Shown here piece by piece: positions 38,965 to 46,898 of a DNA stretch of 64,000 nt (positions are counted from its first letter, which is position 1; every line of letters begins with the position of its first letter). Position numbers and translations under genes: made by a program. The notes under the pieces were generated by a model that worked only from the letters and a program-made list of their open reading frames with translations, made no database searches and was not told the DNA's origin. The DNA comes from Amycolatopsis lexingtonensis. GTDB lineage: Bacteria; Actinomycetota; Actinomycetes; Mycobacteriales; Pseudonocardiaceae. Location: the NCBI RefSeq assembly GCF_014873755.1, contig NZ_JADBEG010000001.1, positions 2,482,501 to 2,546,500 of the forward strand, given 5' to 3'.

Positions 38965-38990
38965 ATACCCGTGCGGCGGTCTCCCGAAAC
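38965..38990 (-). promoter_or_regulatory. SigB-type promoter for ku-ligD operon
   Basis: GTTT, 16 bases, GGGTAT on the minus strand, with the -10 ending 22 bases before the Ku ATG. It is a full match to GNNT-N14..16-GGGTA(C/T). Confidence 0.7.
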
Positions 38991-39006
38991 TCAGCGTGAC
39001 GGGGGG

Positions 39007-39201
39007 TCAGGCCACTTCGCTGGCGCGGCCACCGCGGTGCAGGCCGAGCATCTCCAGCAGCCGGGCGCAGTCCTCGGGGTCCTTGGCCTGGGCCGCGACG
39101 GCCAGCGCCGCCTTGTGCCGGGTGCGTTCCTGCGCCGGGGAGTCACCACCCTCCAGCAGCAGGTCCGCCACCGGTCGCAGGTCGTTCCGCTTGTCTCGCA
39201 T
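39007..39201 (-). CDS. Small hypothetical protein
   Basis: A 64-residue charged, helical protein (MRDKRNDLRPVADLLLEGG onward). GGGGAGCGGAG precedes the ATG and a SigB-type promoter lies upstream. There is no family I can name. Its Leu/Ala-rich helix ACARLLEMLGL-like end suggests a small cytoplasmic partner protein. Confidence 0.6.
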   Translation of the reverse strand: MRDKRNDLRPVADLLLEGGDSPAQERTRHKAALAVAAQAKDPEDCARLLEMLGLHRGGRASEVA

Positions 39202-39245
39202 CTCCGCTCCCCTCCGGGCATCCGCCTGTGCGTCTCGCCGGCCGG

Positions 39246-39269
39246 TTACCCCGGATCACTTCCTGAAAC
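39246..39269 (-). promoter_or_regulatory. SigB-type promoter for the 64-residue protein
   Basis: GTTT, 14 bases, GGGTAA on the minus strand, 45 bases before the ATG. Confidence 0.6.
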
Positions 39270-39389
39270 ACAGGAGGCACCCGACGGGGCTCTGGAGACG
39301 CCGAACATTAGGCCGAACGAGTGAATTCGCCCGGTACGCGCCCTGGAGACGGCAAGGTAGATGAGACCCACGTCACACCAGGAGGCCGG

Positions 39390-39599
39390 ATGGGCACCCA
39401 GATCCGCATCAGCCGCGAAGGCGGCTCACTCCCCTGCGAGGTCTGCGGCTTCCCGACGATGCACGTGGCGCAGGTCGTCGCGGACGACGGGACGGTGCTC
39501 GGCCGCACCCTGGTGTGCACGACCTGCCAGCTCGGCCGGCTCCGCCAGGAACCGGCCGCGGAGCCGGACTCGCCGCCGGACGAGGTCACGACGGGCTGA
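39390..39599 (+). CDS. Small zinc-ribbon-like protein
   Basis: A 69-residue protein with two CxxC pairs (CEVCGFPT and CTTCQLGR) spaced 24 residues apart, as in a zinc ribbon. GGAGG lies five bases before the ATG at 39390. A longer frame starts upstream but is not needed. The acidic tail EPDSPPDEV is likely disordered. Its role is unknown; it is a convergent neighbour of the GAF-ANTAR gene. Confidence 0.7.
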   Translation: MGTQIRISREGGSLPCEVCGFPTMHVAQVVADDGTVLGRTLVCTTCQLGRLRQEPAAEPDSPPDEVTTG

Positions 39600-39616
39600 G
39601 AAGGGACGGGCACGGC

Positions 39617-40348
39617 TCACGCCGTCGTCGTCACCACCGCCGCCACGAAGTCCGCCGCCACCTCGTGCAGCTTGCGGTTGCCGTCCTGCGACCGCTTCAC
39701 GAGCCGCTGGAACGCCTCCTCCGCCGTGATCCGGTGCGCCGCCATCAGGATCCCCTTGGCCTGGTCGATCACCGCGCGCGTCTCCAGCGCCCGGTTGAGC
39801 TGGTCCACCAGCTCGCGAGCCGCGAAGTACCGCCGCGCGCTGCGCAGGCCGAACACCACGGTCGCCGTGTACAGCTCCAGGATCTTCGTGCCCAGCTCGC
39901 TGAAACCGTGCTCGCCGAACCCGAAGAGGTTGACCGCGCCGGACATGTCCTCGTCCACCGTCAGCGGGGCCGCCAGGAAACTGGCCACCCCCAGCTGCTC
40001 GGCCGCCGTCACGAACTGCGGCCAGATGTCCCCCACCGCACCGACGCCGACCCGGACCGGCTGGCCGGTCTCGGCGGCACGCAGGCACGGGCCGTCGCCG
40101 ATGCGGTACTGCTCGCGGTCGAAGTTGACCGCTCGCTGGTCGGTGCTGGCGACCGTTTCCGGAACGCCTTCGCGCACGAGGGTGATGCTCGCCATGTCGG
40201 CTCCCGGCACCACGTGCACCACGTGGTCGCACACCGCCTGCAGCATCTGGCCGAGGTCCAGCTCGGTGTCCAGCATCGCGGTCAGCGACTCCATCGCGAC
40301 CGTGACTTCGTCCAGCCGTGCGGTGAGCTGCTCGTGGCCGCCCGTCAT
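39617..40348 (-). CDS. GAF-ANTAR RNA-binding antiterminator
   Basis: A 243-residue protein. A GAF sensor (about 20-165, with YRIGDGPCLRAAETGQPVRV) is followed by an ANTAR domain (about 175-235) with AVIDQAKGILMAAHRITAEEAFQRLV. ANTAR binds paired RNA hairpins and lets polymerase pass terminators. A GDGPCL-type GAF may sense a small ligand or redox state. A similar protein lies at 45522-46322. AAGGGG lies before the ATG. No target hairpin pair was recognised. Confidence 0.88.
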   Translation of the reverse strand: MTGGHEQLTARLDEVTVAMESLTAMLDTELDLGQMLQAVCDHVVHVVPGADMASITLVREGVPETVASTDQRAVNFDREQYRIGDGPCLRAAETGQPVRVGVGAVGDIWPQFVTAAEQLGVASFLAAPLTVDEDMSGAVNLFGFGEHGFSELGTKILELYTATVVFGLRSARRYFAARELVDQLNRALETRAVIDQAKGILMAAHRITAEEAFQRLVKRSQDGNRKLHEVAADFVAAVVTTTA

Positions 40349-40569
40349 CCTGGTGACGCCCCTTCATCCTTTGCTCAGGGCGCTTGAAGACCAGGGAGGA
40401 CCCGGGCGCGCGCCACTAGTGGGCCGCTAGCGCTTTAACGGGTCCGGGCGCGAGATTACTGCATCGCGATCGGCGCGGGCACGAGCGGTCACCAGCGCGG
40501 CGCGCCACGCGTCCGTTCGGAGCAACGACGGTCGCGGGCCTGTCCGAAGTGGACTTCCCCCCGGCGCGG

Positions 40570-41532
40570 TCAGCCGCGCAGAGCCGGGAGCAGTTCCTTC
40601 TCGGCGAAGTCGAGGAAGCCCTCCTGCTGGTCGCCGCCGATCTGGACGAGCGCGACGTCGGTGAAGCCCGCCTTCTCGAACTCGCGGACACCTTCGACGA
40701 TCGGCTCCACGTCCGGGCCGCAGGCGATCGAGCCGGCGACGTCCTCCTCGCGGATGAACTGCGTCGCCCCGGCGAACCCGGCCGGGCCCGGCAGCTCGGC
40801 GTTGACCTTCCAGCCGCCGGCGAACCAGCGGAACTGCTCGTGCGCGCGCTTCACCGCGGCGTCGCGGTCGGGACCCCACGAGACCGGCAGCTGCGCGATC
40901 TTGCGCGTGGGCGGCCCGAGCCGGGTCGCGTCCCACTCCTGGGCGAGCTCCACCTTCGGCTCGACGGCGATCATCGCGTCGGCGACCGGGGCGAACCGCC
41001 GCACCGACTGCGAGCCGGAGACGGCGACGGCGACCGGCGTCCGCTTCTCCGGCAGGTCCCACAGCTTCGCGGAGTCGACGCGGAAGTGCTTGCCCTCGTA
41101 GTCGAAGTACCCGCCGTCGAACAGGCCGCCGATGATCTGCACGGCCTCGGCCAGCATGTCGTGGCGGACGTTGGCCGGCGGCCAGCCGCGGCCCACGACG
41201 TGCTCGTTGAGGTTCTCGCCCGCGCCGAGCCCCAGGGTGAACCGGCCGGCCGAGAGCGCCTGCACGGTCGCGGCCTTCTGCGCCACCACGGCCGGGTGGT
41301 ACCGCATGATCGGGCAGGTCACGTACGTCATCAGCTCGACGCGCTCGGTGCTCTGGGTGACCGCGCCCAGCACGCTCCAGGCGTAGGGCGCGTGCCCCTG
41401 CTCCGCCAGCCACGGCGAGTAGTGGTCGCTCATCACCTCGAAGTCGAAGCCGGCCGCTTCCGCACCGGCGGCGAACCGGACCAGTTCGTTCGGCCCGGTC
41501 TGCTCGGTCATCAGGGTGTAGCCGATCCGCAT
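40570..41532 (-). CDS. F420-dependent oxidoreductase, G6PDH-like
   Basis: A 320-residue luciferase-like oxidoreductase of the TIGR03557 (F420 G6PDH-related) group: MRIGYTLMTEQTGPNELVRFA, MSDHYSPW, LGLGAGENLNEHVVG and GIACGPD-like ending. It uses cofactor F420 to act on an unknown substrate. GAGGAGG precedes the ATG. It is divergent from the 41650 gene, with promoters for both of SigB type, GATT-N16-GGGTAC for this one (41560-41585). Confidence 0.88.
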   Translation of the reverse strand: MRIGYTLMTEQTGPNELVRFAAGAEAAGFDFEVMSDHYSPWLAEQGHAPYAWSVLGAVTQSTERVELMTYVTCPIMRYHPAVVAQKAATVQALSAGRFTLGLGAGENLNEHVVGRGWPPANVRHDMLAEAVQIIGGLFDGGYFDYEGKHFRVDSAKLWDLPEKRTPVAVAVSGSQSVRRFAPVADAMIAVEPKVELAQEWDATRLGPPTRKIAQLPVSWGPDRDAAVKRAHEQFRWFAGGWKVNAELPGPAGFAGATQFIREEDVAGSIACGPDVEPIVEGVREFEKAGFTDVALVQIGGDQQEGFLDFAEKELLPALRG

Positions 41533-41559
41533 CGGCGCCTCCTCTCGTCAGCCCGTCGC

Positions 41560-41585
41560 GTACCCGGGTGATGCGGTGGGTAATC
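41560..41585 (-). promoter_or_regulatory. SigB-type promoter for F420 oxidoreductase
   Basis: GATT, 16 bases, GGGTAC on the minus strand, 27 bases before the ATG. Confidence 0.5.
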
Positions 41586-41598
41586 ACCCGGCAACGAC

Positions 41599-41623
41599 GT
41601 TTACCGGGTGATCAACCGGGTAT
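41599..41623 (+). promoter_or_regulatory. SigB-type promoter for the 41650 gene
   Basis: GTTT, 15 bases, GGGTAT, 26 bases before the ATG. It is one of the clearest matches in the window. Confidence 0.7.
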
Positions 41624-41649
41624 CCGCCTGCGGGAAGAAGGGAGCAGCC

Positions 41650-41979
41650 ATGCCTCAGTCGTGGAGCGGCAAGCGCGAACGCCAGTACGAGCACATCAAG
41701 GACTCGGCCGAAGACCGCGGCGCGAGCACCGGGCGGGCCAAGGAGATCGCGGCCCGGACCGTGAACAAGAACCGCGCGCAGTCGGGTGAGTCGCGGCAGG
41801 CGAGCAAGACGTCGGTCAAGGACAAGTCCCCGCAGCAGCGCGGCGGCGAGCGGTCGGGCAACCGCAAGGGCCCGGGCGGGCCGACCAAGGACCAGCTCTA
41901 CAACGAAGCCAAGAAGAAGAACATCGACGGCCGTTCGAAGATGACCAAGAAGGAACTCGAACGGGCGCTGGGCCGGTGA
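41650..41979 (+). CDS. Basic plasmid-stabilisation-like protein
   Basis: A 109-residue very Lys/Arg-rich protein of the family usually named plasmid stabilisation protein (PQSWSGKRERQYEHIKDSA start). The last 35 residues (TKDQLYNEAKKKNIDGRSKMT onward) are a Rho-N/SAP-like helical pair also found at the end of Ku in this window. It is probably a DNA- or RNA-binding stress protein; toxin-antitoxin function is not supported. GAAGGGAG precedes the ATG. It ends 4 bases into the next gene's GTG, hence it may be co-transcribed with the rsbW-like and sigma genes. Confidence 0.82.
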   Translation: MPQSWSGKRERQYEHIKDSAEDRGASTGRAKEIAARTVNKNRAQSGESRQASKTSVKDKSPQQRGGERSGNRKGPGGPTKDQLYNEAKKKNIDGRSKMTKKELERALGR

Positions 41980-42497
41980 CATCGGTCCCCTTGAACGACC
42001 CCGAACCCCCAGTGTCAGCATTCCCCCAGATGGGTAGTACCTCCGGCATGGAAGAAATACCAAGTGGTGGCTCGCTCGGCGGCAAACCGACCGTCGAGGA
42101 GATGCTCGACGAGCTCGTCGAGCTACGGCTCCCCGCCATGGCGGAGCAGATTCCCCTGGTCCGCATGCTCACGCACGGCGTGGTCTCGCGCGCGGACTTC
42201 GGGCTGGACGCCATCGCCGACGCGAAGATGGCCGTCGACGAAGCCTGCGCGCAGCTCGTCCAGCTCGCCGAGCTGGGGTCGCAGCTGCACTGCCGCTTCC
42301 GGCTCGCCGTCGACGGGCTGCACGTCGTCGTCTCGACCCGCTCGACCGATCCCCGCCCGCCGAGCGACCGCACGTTCGGCTGGCACGTGCTGACCACGCT
42401 GAGCCGGTCGGTGACCGCGCACTGCGACGTCCTTCCCGGTGGAGGCGCGGGCATCGTCACGATCGAGCTGGTGCTCAACCCGGGAACGAGCGCGTGA
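41976..42497 (+). CDS. RsbW-like anti-sigma/ATPase protein
   Basis: A 173-residue protein with a GHKL-type histidine-kinase-like ATPase fold resembling SpoIIAB/RsbW. DAIADAKMAVDEACAQLV (about residues 75-92) contains the N-box-like Glu/Asn region, and the rest is a beta-rich lobe ending in IVTIELVLNP. It would hold the sigma factor encoded next, which overlaps it by 4 bases, and release it through a phosphorylated-antagonist switch. The GTG at 41976 overlaps the previous stop, but an ATG at 42048 lies 11 bases after a SigB-type promoter (42012-42037), so the protein may begin there. Confidence 0.8.
   Translation: MTSVPLNDPEPPVSAFPQMGSTSGMEEIPSGGSLGGKPTVEEMLDELVELRLPAMAEQIPLVRMLTHGVVSRADFGLDAIADAKMAVDEACAQLVQLAELGSQLHCRFRLAVDGLHVVVSTRSTDPRPPSDRTFGWHVLTTLSRSVTAHCDVLPGGGAGIVTIELVLNPGTSA
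42012..42037 (+). promoter_or_regulatory. SigB-type promoter within the start of the rsbW-like gene
   Basis: GTGT, 16 bases, GGGTAG. It would give an autoregulated transcript for ATG 42048 and the sigma factor. It is in the reading frame of the GTG 41976 start, which casts doubt on that start. Confidence 0.45.
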
Positions 42498-43285
42498 GCG
42501 GCGAGCGCAAAACCGTCCTCCACCGCCCGGACGAGTACGCCCACTGCGAACCGTTGTTCGAAGAGCTGGGCGAACTCGACGCCGACGACCCGCGGCGCGA
42601 TGCCGTCCGGAGCAAGCTGGTCACCGAGCTGCTGCCGCTGGCCGAGCACATCGCGACGCGGTTCTCCGGCCGCGGCGAGCCGCGTGAGGACCTGGTCCAG
42701 GTGGCGCGGATCGGCCTGATCAACGCCGTCGACCGGTTCGACCCCAGCCGGGGCCACGACTTCCTGTCGTTCGCGGTGCCGACGATCATGGGCGAGGTCC
42801 GGCGGCACTTCCGGGACACCGGCTGGTCCGTGCGCGTCCCGCGCCGGCTCAAGGAGCTGCACCTGTCGCTGAGCCAGGGCTCGGCGACGCTTTCGCAGCG
42901 CCTGGGCCGCGCCCCGACGCCGACCGAGCTGGCCGAGCACCTGAACCTGGACGTCGACGAAGTCCGCGAAGGCCTGATGGCGGGCAACGCCTACCAGGCG
43001 CTGTCGGTCGACAAGCCCGTGCACGACGACGCCGAGGCGCTGTCGCTGGCGGACACGATGGGCGAGCCGGACCACGAGATGGCCATGGTGGAGAACCACG
43101 AGGCCCTCCAGCCGCTGCTGCAGGAACTGCCCAAGCGCGAGCGCGCGATCCTGGTGATGCGGTTCTTCGGCGGACTGACCCAGACCCAGATCGCCGACCG
43201 CGTCGGCATCTCCCAGATGCACGTTTCGCGGCTGCTGTCGCAGACCCTCGAGCAGCTGCGCGGCAAGCTGACCGGCGAAGGCTAG
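42494..43285 (+). CDS. SigB/SigF-type stress sigma factor
   Basis: A 263-residue group 3 sigma factor. Region 2 holds LVQVARIGLINAVDRFDP and FLSFAVPTIMGEVRRHFRD (the -10 reading part). Region 3 has LHLSLSQGSATLSQRLGR. Region 4 carries LPKRERAILVMRFFGG and GISQMHVSRLLSQTLEQLR for the -35. It resembles SigB/SigF of Streptomyces and Mycobacterium, held by the RsbW-like partner. GTG at 42494 overlaps that gene's stop. The surrounding GNNT-N14..16-GGGTA promoters are its likely targets. Confidence 0.92.
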   Translation: MSGERKTVLHRPDEYAHCEPLFEELGELDADDPRRDAVRSKLVTELLPLAEHIATRFSGRGEPREDLVQVARIGLINAVDRFDPSRGHDFLSFAVPTIMGEVRRHFRDTGWSVRVPRRLKELHLSLSQGSATLSQRLGRAPTPTELAEHLNLDVDEVREGLMAGNAYQALSVDKPVHDDAEALSLADTMGEPDHEMAMVENHEALQPLLQELPKRERAILVMRFFGGLTQTQIADRVGISQMHVSRLLSQTLEQLRGKLTGEG

Positions 43286-43288
43286 GCG

Positions 43289-43315
43289 GCGGCCGGCCCG
43301 GACCGGGCCGGCCGC
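43289..43315. terminator. Bidirectional hairpin between sigma and CHAD genes
   Basis: A perfect 13-bp arm (GCGGCCGGCCCGG/CCGGGCCGGCCGC) with a one-base centre, so a few pairs must open to form a loop. It is located between convergent stops. Confidence 0.6.
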
Positions 43316-43319
43316 GACG

Positions 43320-44816
43320 TCACCCCTTCCGCAGCCGCCGCCACTCTTTCGCGAACTGCTTCCGCAGCCGCTCCGCCCGCTCGGCGTCCCGGGCGTGCAG
43401 CATCCCGAACGTGAAGGTGTTCTGCCCTTCGCCGTGCCCGGCGATGGCGAGGTGGCGCAGGACTTCCCGGCCGACCACGGTGTCCTGGTGCGCGCCGAGC
43501 GTCTGCTGGACCGCCTTGACGTTCTTGCGCCACTTCCGCACCTTCTTGCCGGACACCGGCTTCACGGTGTCGGCGGCGTACCGGGCCCGCTTCGCCTTCT
43601 TCCGGACGTCGTGCAGCGCGTGCTCCAGCTCCTCGCCGGACAGGCCGTGCGTCGCCGCCTCGGCGCGGGTCAGCTTCCGCGCCGCCTTTCCCAGCGGCTT
43701 GCGCAACCCGGCCTTCGCCGGCTTGCCCGCCTTCGCGGTCGACGGCGGGTCCGTCACCACCTCGTCCAGCGCCCGGAGCAGCGCGAGGTAGCGCTTGCCG
43801 GTCAGCGCGGTCAGCGCGCGTGTGCGCCCTTCCTCCGCCTCGCGGGCGAAGTAGCGGGTGAGGAACTGGCGCAACGGCCCGAACACCAGCTCCGGCGGCA
43901 GCTCGTCGAGCTGCGCGCGCAGCCGCTCTTCGCTGACTTCGGCGTCCCTCGCCGGGGCCAGCTGGCGGCCGAGCCACTGCAGCTCGGCCGCCAGGCCGTC
44001 GGTCCGCTCCTTGTCGAGTACTGACCCGAACGTGCGAAGCGTGCTCCGCAGCTTCCGGGCCGCGACGCGCATCTGGTGCACGGAGTCGTCGACGCCGAGC
44101 CGCACGCCCACGTCCGCCCGGCGCAGCCCGGCCGCGTGCTCGCGCAGCGACGCCACCACGACGTCCCCCGCCGACGGCTTCTTGCCGAAGCGCGGCGGCG
44201 CCGGGACGCGGTCGCCGACGAGGCGGCGGAGTTTCGAGGACCACGGCGAAGCCGAAGCGCCGGCGTCGGCCAGCGCGCGGTCGAACTCCTCGAGCAGGCC
44301 CGGTTCGGTGTCCGGGTCGAGTTCCAGCTCCAGCTCGCGCCACTCGTCGAGCCGCGCAGCCTCCCCGCCCGCTTCGCCGGTGACGTGGTCGTCGGTGAGG
44401 GTCGCGATCGTGCGGCCGTCGGCGGCCGCCAGCCGGTGGGCGAACCGGTCGGTGCGCAGGTGCGCGATCGGCACCAGCTTCTCCCCCAGCGTGTACGCGC
44501 GCACCAGGCGCCGGAACCGGCCCGGCACCTTGTGGACGTCCCCGCCCAGCGGGAGCTGGATCTCCTGCCGCTCATCGGCCGACACCGGCAGCTTGAGGTG
44601 CCAGCCCGCGTCGTGCCCGCCGACGCGACGCCGCAGCGTGATGCCGGCCGCCGCGAGCCGGAAGGTCTCGGTGTCGTAGTAGGACGCGTCGAGGACCTGC
44701 TCGACGGGATCGTCCTGGGCCGCGACGCCCGCCACGCCGATCAGCCGGGGCACGCCGCTGCCCGCCGCGACCTCGTACTTGCGTTCGCGTTCGATCACCG
44801 ACGACGGCGCTGCCAT
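43320..44816 (-). CDS. CYTH-CHAD domain protein
   Basis: A 498-residue protein. The N-terminal CYTH domain (about 8-205) shows the ERERK triphosphate-tunnel motif and further Arg/Glu strands. The C-terminal CHAD domain (about 215-498) has VHQMRVAARKLRSTLR and a second Arg-rich helical repeat with LHDVRKKAKRARYAAD. CYTH enzymes act on triphosphates and CHAD binds polyphosphate granules, so it probably handles polyphosphate in the cytoplasm. ATG at 44816 with AGGAG nine bases ahead is preferred to 44822. It is divergent from the hemerythrin gene; both have SigB-like promoters. Confidence 0.9.
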   Translation of the reverse strand: MAAPSSVIERERKYEVAAGSGVPRLIGVAGVAAQDDPVEQVLDASYYDTETFRLAAAGITLRRRVGGHDAGWHLKLPVSADERQEIQLPLGGDVHKVPGRFRRLVRAYTLGEKLVPIAHLRTDRFAHRLAAADGRTIATLTDDHVTGEAGGEAARLDEWRELELELDPDTEPGLLEEFDRALADAGASASPWSSKLRRLVGDRVPAPPRFGKKPSAGDVVVASLREHAAGLRRADVGVRLGVDDSVHQMRVAARKLRSTLRTFGSVLDKERTDGLAAELQWLGRQLAPARDAEVSEERLRAQLDELPPELVFGPLRQFLTRYFAREAEEGRTRALTALTGKRYLALLRALDEVVTDPPSTAKAGKPAKAGLRKPLGKAARKLTRAEAATHGLSGEELEHALHDVRKKAKRARYAADTVKPVSGKKVRKWRKNVKAVQQTLGAHQDTVVGREVLRHLAIAGHGEGQNTFTFGMLHARDAERAERLRKQFAKEWRRLRKG

Positions 44817-44852
44817 GGTCATCCTCTCCTGGGGGCCGGTTCTCCTCCTGGC

Positions 44853-44878
44853 ATACCCGGCGCGCTGCCCGCCGACAC
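44853..44878 (-). promoter_or_regulatory. SigB-type promoter for CYTH-CHAD gene
   Basis: GTGT, 16 bases, GGGTAT on the minus strand, 36 bases before the ATG. Confidence 0.5.
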
Positions 44879-44880
44879 GG

Positions 44881-44905
44881 GATTCGGCGCGCGAGCAGCG
44901 GGTAT
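44881..44905 (+). promoter_or_regulatory. SigB-type promoter for hemerythrin gene
   Basis: GATT, 15 bases, GGGTAT, 36 bases before the ATG. It is back to back with the CYTH-CHAD promoter, two bases apart. Confidence 0.5.
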
Positions 44906-44941
44906 CCGACCCGGAAACCCGAGCCCGGACCAGGAGCGTGC

Positions 44942-45484
44942 ATGAACGGCAGCCAGCCCGCAACCGACCTGACGATCGTCCTCGCCGGTGACCACCGGGA
45001 GCTGGACCGGCTCTGCACCGAGCTCGAACTCGGCCAGGGCAGCCCGGAGAACCGCAAGGACCTCTCGGACCACCTGATCGCGGAGCTGGTCCGGCACGCC
45101 GTCGCCGAAGAACCCTTTCTCGACGGCGAAGGCGACCTCGCCGAAGCGGACCGGCTGATGCGGCAGCTGGAGGGCGCGGGTCCGCAGGAAACCCGGTTCG
45201 AGCGGCTGCTGGGCGGGCTCATCCGGACCGTGCGGCGGCACGTCCGCGACGAAGGGCCGGCGGCGGTGACCGAGGTGCGCCGCCGCTGTTCCCCCGAACG
45301 GCGGACCGAGCTGGGCCGTGCGGTCCTCGAAACCCGGGAAGCCGCCGCGACCCTGCCCCACCCCGACCTGGCCGACCGGGTGCCACCGGCCGAGCGGCTG
45401 TGGCCGGGCCCCGGGTTCGTCGACCGCGCCAGAAACGCACTGCTGCGGCCCGGGCAGGGCGAGAACGCACCGGCATCGGGTTGA
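44942..45484 (+). CDS. Hemerythrin-like domain protein
   Basis: A 180-residue four-helix protein. AGDHRELDRL, RHAVAEEPFL and RRHVRDEGPA contain the His/Glu iron ligands in hemerythrin order. It binds a di-iron centre and may sense or store O2 or NO, or reduce peroxide. The C-terminal 40 residues (WPGPGFVDRARNALL) are an amphipathic tail. CAGGAG precedes the ATG. Confidence 0.85.
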   Translation: MNGSQPATDLTIVLAGDHRELDRLCTELELGQGSPENRKDLSDHLIAELVRHAVAEEPFLDGEGDLAEADRLMRQLEGAGPQETRFERLLGGLIRTVRRHVRDEGPAAVTEVRRRCSPERRTELGRAVLETREAAATLPHPDLADRVPPAERLWPGPGFVDRARNALLRPGQGENAPASG

Positions 45485-45521
45485 ATGGGGTCCGTCACCA
45501 CCACGGACACAGCGAGGACCG

Positions 45522-46322
45522 ATGAGCGTCAGTGAAGGCGAGTGGGCCCGGGACCGGGCCTGGTTCGGACAGGACGGCGCGCCGGCGCCGGGCCCCCTGG
45601 CGGGGCAGTTCGCCGACCTGACGCGGACGCTGCTCGACGCGACGCCGACGGTCGGCGGCGTGCTCAAGCTCGTCGTCGGCGCCGCGGTCGCGATCGTCCC
45701 GGACGCCCACCTGGTCAGCGTCACCCTGCGCGGCCCCGACGGCCGGTTCCACACGCCGGTCGAGACCGACCCCGTCGCCCTCGAGCTCGACCAGCTGCAG
45801 TACGACCACGGCGAAGGGCCGTGCGTGGAATCGGCCCGCCCGGACGGCCCGGCCGTCGGCTGGTCCCAGGACGTGGGCCGCGACCCCCGCTGGCCGTCGT
45901 TCGGCCCGGCCACCGCCCGGCACGGCTACCACTCGGTGCTGGCGACGGCGCTGCTCCCCGACGCCCGCCCGCCGCGCCTTTCGGGAGCGCTCAACATCTA
46001 TTCGCGGACCCCGGGGGCGTTCGACAGCCGGGCCATCGACATCGCGCTCCTGCTGGCCACCCACGCGTCCCTCGCGCTCGCCCACACCGAAGCACTCGCC
46101 GCGGCCGAGCTGGAGACCGAAAACCTGCGCCGCGCGATCAACAGCCGGGACGTGATCGGCCAGGCGAAGGGAATCCTGATGCAGCGCCGCGGCATCACCG
46201 CCGACGAAGCCTTCGACGTGCTGCGGCGCGCGTCCCAGGACCTCAACGTGAAGCTCGCCGAGCTGGCGCACACCCTCGCCACCCGGCACACCGAGATCGA
46301 CATCCCGGCCCGCGAGCGGTGA
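45522..46322 (+). CDS. GAF-ANTAR protein 2
   Basis: A 266-residue GAF-ANTAR protein, similar in plan to 39617-40348. The GAF region is about 40-190 (LQYDHGEGPCVESARPDGPAVG). The ANTAR region is about 205-260 (DVIGQAKGILMQRRGITADEAFDVL). GCGAGGAC precedes the ATG. It is likely an RNA-level antiterminator responding to a ligand. It is followed directly by a terminator hairpin that starts in its stop codon. Confidence 0.87.
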   Translation: MSVSEGEWARDRAWFGQDGAPAPGPLAGQFADLTRTLLDATPTVGGVLKLVVGAAVAIVPDAHLVSVTLRGPDGRFHTPVETDPVALELDQLQYDHGEGPCVESARPDGPAVGWSQDVGRDPRWPSFGPATARHGYHSVLATALLPDARPPRLSGALNIYSRTPGAFDSRAIDIALLLATHASLALAHTEALAAAELETENLRRAINSRDVIGQAKGILMQRRGITADEAFDVLRRASQDLNVKLAELAHTLATRHTEIDIPARER

Positions 46323-46358
46323 AAGCGCCCCAAGGTGGCCTTGCCTTGGGGCGCTTTC
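46321..46358. terminator. Strong bidirectional terminator
   Basis: A 15-bp perfect stem (GAAAGCGCCCCAAGG with CCTTGGGGCGCTTTC) and 8-base loop between convergent stops, overlapping the GAF-ANTAR stop. The outer part AAGCGCCCCAA equals the outer arm of repeat B. Confidence 0.75.
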
Positions 46359-46364
46359 GACGGG

Positions 46365-46829
46365 CTACTGGGCCGAGTACGGCGAGCGGTTCTCCAGCGA
46401 CGGGCTGACGTCCGGGTACCGGCCGTCCTGGCCCGGCACCGGCGTCACGGTCGGGGTCTGCGGCTCCACCCGCTGCGGACGGCTCCCGCGCTGGACGACC
46501 GCCTCGACTTCCTGCTCGCCGCGGATGCGGGCCAGCACGCCGAGGGTGATCGCGTGGGCGATCGCGAGGATCAGGAGCAGGACGCCGAGCCGGCCGACGA
46601 CGCCCGGCAGGTCGCTGTCGCCCATGTCGATGGTCGAGATCAGCGCCAGCACACCCAGCGTCGCCAGGTGGAACAACACCGTGACCAGGCGGGTCATCGA
46701 AGCGCCCGCCGCGGGATCGCCGTAGGAGTTCTCCAGGTACCGCCGTCCGCTGCGGTAGATGATCTGCCCGTCGATGAGGACCAGCGCGATGCCGATCGCG
46801 AGGAACGACAGATACGCGTTCGTGGTCAT
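46365..46829 (-). CDS. Small integral membrane protein
   Basis: A 154-residue protein with three likely membrane helices (about 5-25, 45-65, 75-100) and a Pro-rich cytoplasmic tail. There is no recognised family. The first helix (FLAIGIALVLIDGQIIY) suggests inner-membrane topology with the long tail outside the fold. It has a SigB-type promoter; function unknown. Confidence 0.7.
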   Translation of the reverse strand: MTTNAYLSFLAIGIALVLIDGQIIYRSGRRYLENSYGDPAAGASMTRLVTVLFHLATLGVLALISTIDMGDSDLPGVVGRLGVLLLILAIAHAITLGVLARIRGEQEVEAVVQRGSRPQRVEPQTPTVTPVPGQDGRYPDVSPSLENRSPYSAQ

Positions 46830-46865
46830 GCCGGACGCTCCTTCCAGGGGGACCTTGCCGGAGGA

Positions 46866-46891
46866 ATACCCTCGGCGTCGCTCAGGGAAAC
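46866..46891 (-). promoter_or_regulatory. SigB-type promoter for the membrane protein gene
   Basis: GTTT, 16 bases, GGGTAT on the minus strand, 36 bases before the ATG. Confidence 0.65.
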
Positions 46892-46898
46892 GCCGAGG

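Noticed and set aside
41650..41979. Toxin-antitoxin or plasmid maintenance locus
   Set aside because: The family name suggests this, but there is no partner toxin, no partition genes and no sign of plasmid origin; it resembles a basic nucleic-acid-binding stress protein.
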